From Polynucleobacter sp. JS-JIR-II-50 (lineage in GTDB: Bacteria > Pseudomonadota > Gammaproteobacteria > Burkholderiales > Burkholderiaceae): a stretch of DNA of 64,000 bases. The DNA lies in contig NZ_CP061307.1 in NCBI RefSeq assembly GCF_018687895.1, positions 1,633,948 to 1,697,947 of the forward strand, given 5' to 3'. The translations under genes and the position numbers were made by a program. The notes under the pieces are model-generated. The model saw nothing but the letters and a program-made list of their open reading frames with translations. It was not told where the DNA came from and did not search any database. This document shows positions 63,946 through 64,000 of the stretch, in pieces; within the stretch, counting starts at the first letter, position 1, and the number at the start of each line of letters is the position of its first letter.

Positions 63946-64000
63946 AGCAGAGACCCATGATAGAGCCATATAAACAGTGGGTATGAGGGTGGTCAGCGTC

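Noticed and set aside
63901..63976. Complete tRNA gene at the right end
   Set aside because: The 5' acceptor strand, D arm and 5' anticodon stem cannot be found in the preceding bases on the minus strand.
1..64000. CRISPR arrays, insertion sequences or rRNA genes
   Set aside because: None was seen: no regularly spaced repeats, no transposase reading frames and no rRNA-like sequence.

Overview
The window looks like a chromosomal stretch of a small-genome freshwater betaproteobacterium of the Burkholderiaceae, most probably Polynucleobacter. This rests on moderate GC, dense short-spaced operons, several orphan Bug-type (tripartite tricarboxylate) binding proteins, TAXI/TRAP proteins, PHB phasins, a cbb3 oxidase cluster and a complete ccmABCDEFGHI cluster. 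The species assignment is inference from gene content and protein style; no rRNA is present.

Layout. 1-2.7 kb: end of a TAXI-TRAP binding protein and its fused permease. 2.7-9.0 kb: mandelate-racemase-type enolase-superfamily enzyme, M23 peptidase, universal stress protein, DUF2177 protein, SulP transporter and a TauE/SafE-like membrane protein. 9.1-19.1 kb: respiratory block with fnr, then on the minus strand an MFS gene followed by ccoI, ccoS, ccoN, ccoO, ccoQ, ccoP, ccoG, a FixH-like gene and a small membrane protein. A perfect FNR box with class II geometry lies in front of ccoN. 19.2-24.2 kb: two Bug proteins, a 2OG-Fe oxygenase, a membrane-anchored TAXI protein and an SDR. 24.2-31.0 kb: the ccmA-I cytochrome c maturation operon, which would supply the c-type cytochromes CcoO and CcoP. 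31.1-43.2 kb: a MarR-DoxX-flavodoxin unit with a palindromic operator, a Bug protein with a leaderless cytoplasmic binding protein, an MBL-fold hydrolase, quinone oxidoreductase, SodC, a DCC/chalcone-isomerase-like/DUF3833 operon, a deacetylase, a phasin, a SYLF lipoprotein and small membrane proteins. 43.3-50.0 kb: an envelope block with secreted amidohydrolase, choloylglycine-hydrolase-type acylase, three beta-barrel-like or exported proteins, a COG4315 lipoprotein and an OmpA-type lipoprotein. 50.3-58.2 kb: redox block with ahpC-ahpF (separated by a leader-like set of repeats), DUF1622 protein, two nitroreductases, a phasin, an OsmC-YcaO fusion and a bicupin. 58.3-63.5 kb: exonuclease/GIY-YIG fusion, Rrf2 regulator, DUF2244 protein with two small upstream genes, AlkB, SDR and a DsbA/FrnE protein.

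The last 500 bases contain no intact gene that I recognise. They hold a rho-independent terminator and, directly beside it, the 3' half only of a CAT-anticodon tRNA. This is the signature of a tRNA attachment site, and an integrated element would be expected to begin at about 63,946 and run out of the window.

Common themes are microaerobic respiration, oxidative and electrophile stress and organic-acid scavenging. Most of the window is ordinary core genome. The least explained items are the tRNA half, the ahpC-ahpF repeats, the OsmC-YcaO/nitroreductase operon, the membrane-anchored and leaderless binding proteins, and a small-protein operon near 61 kb.
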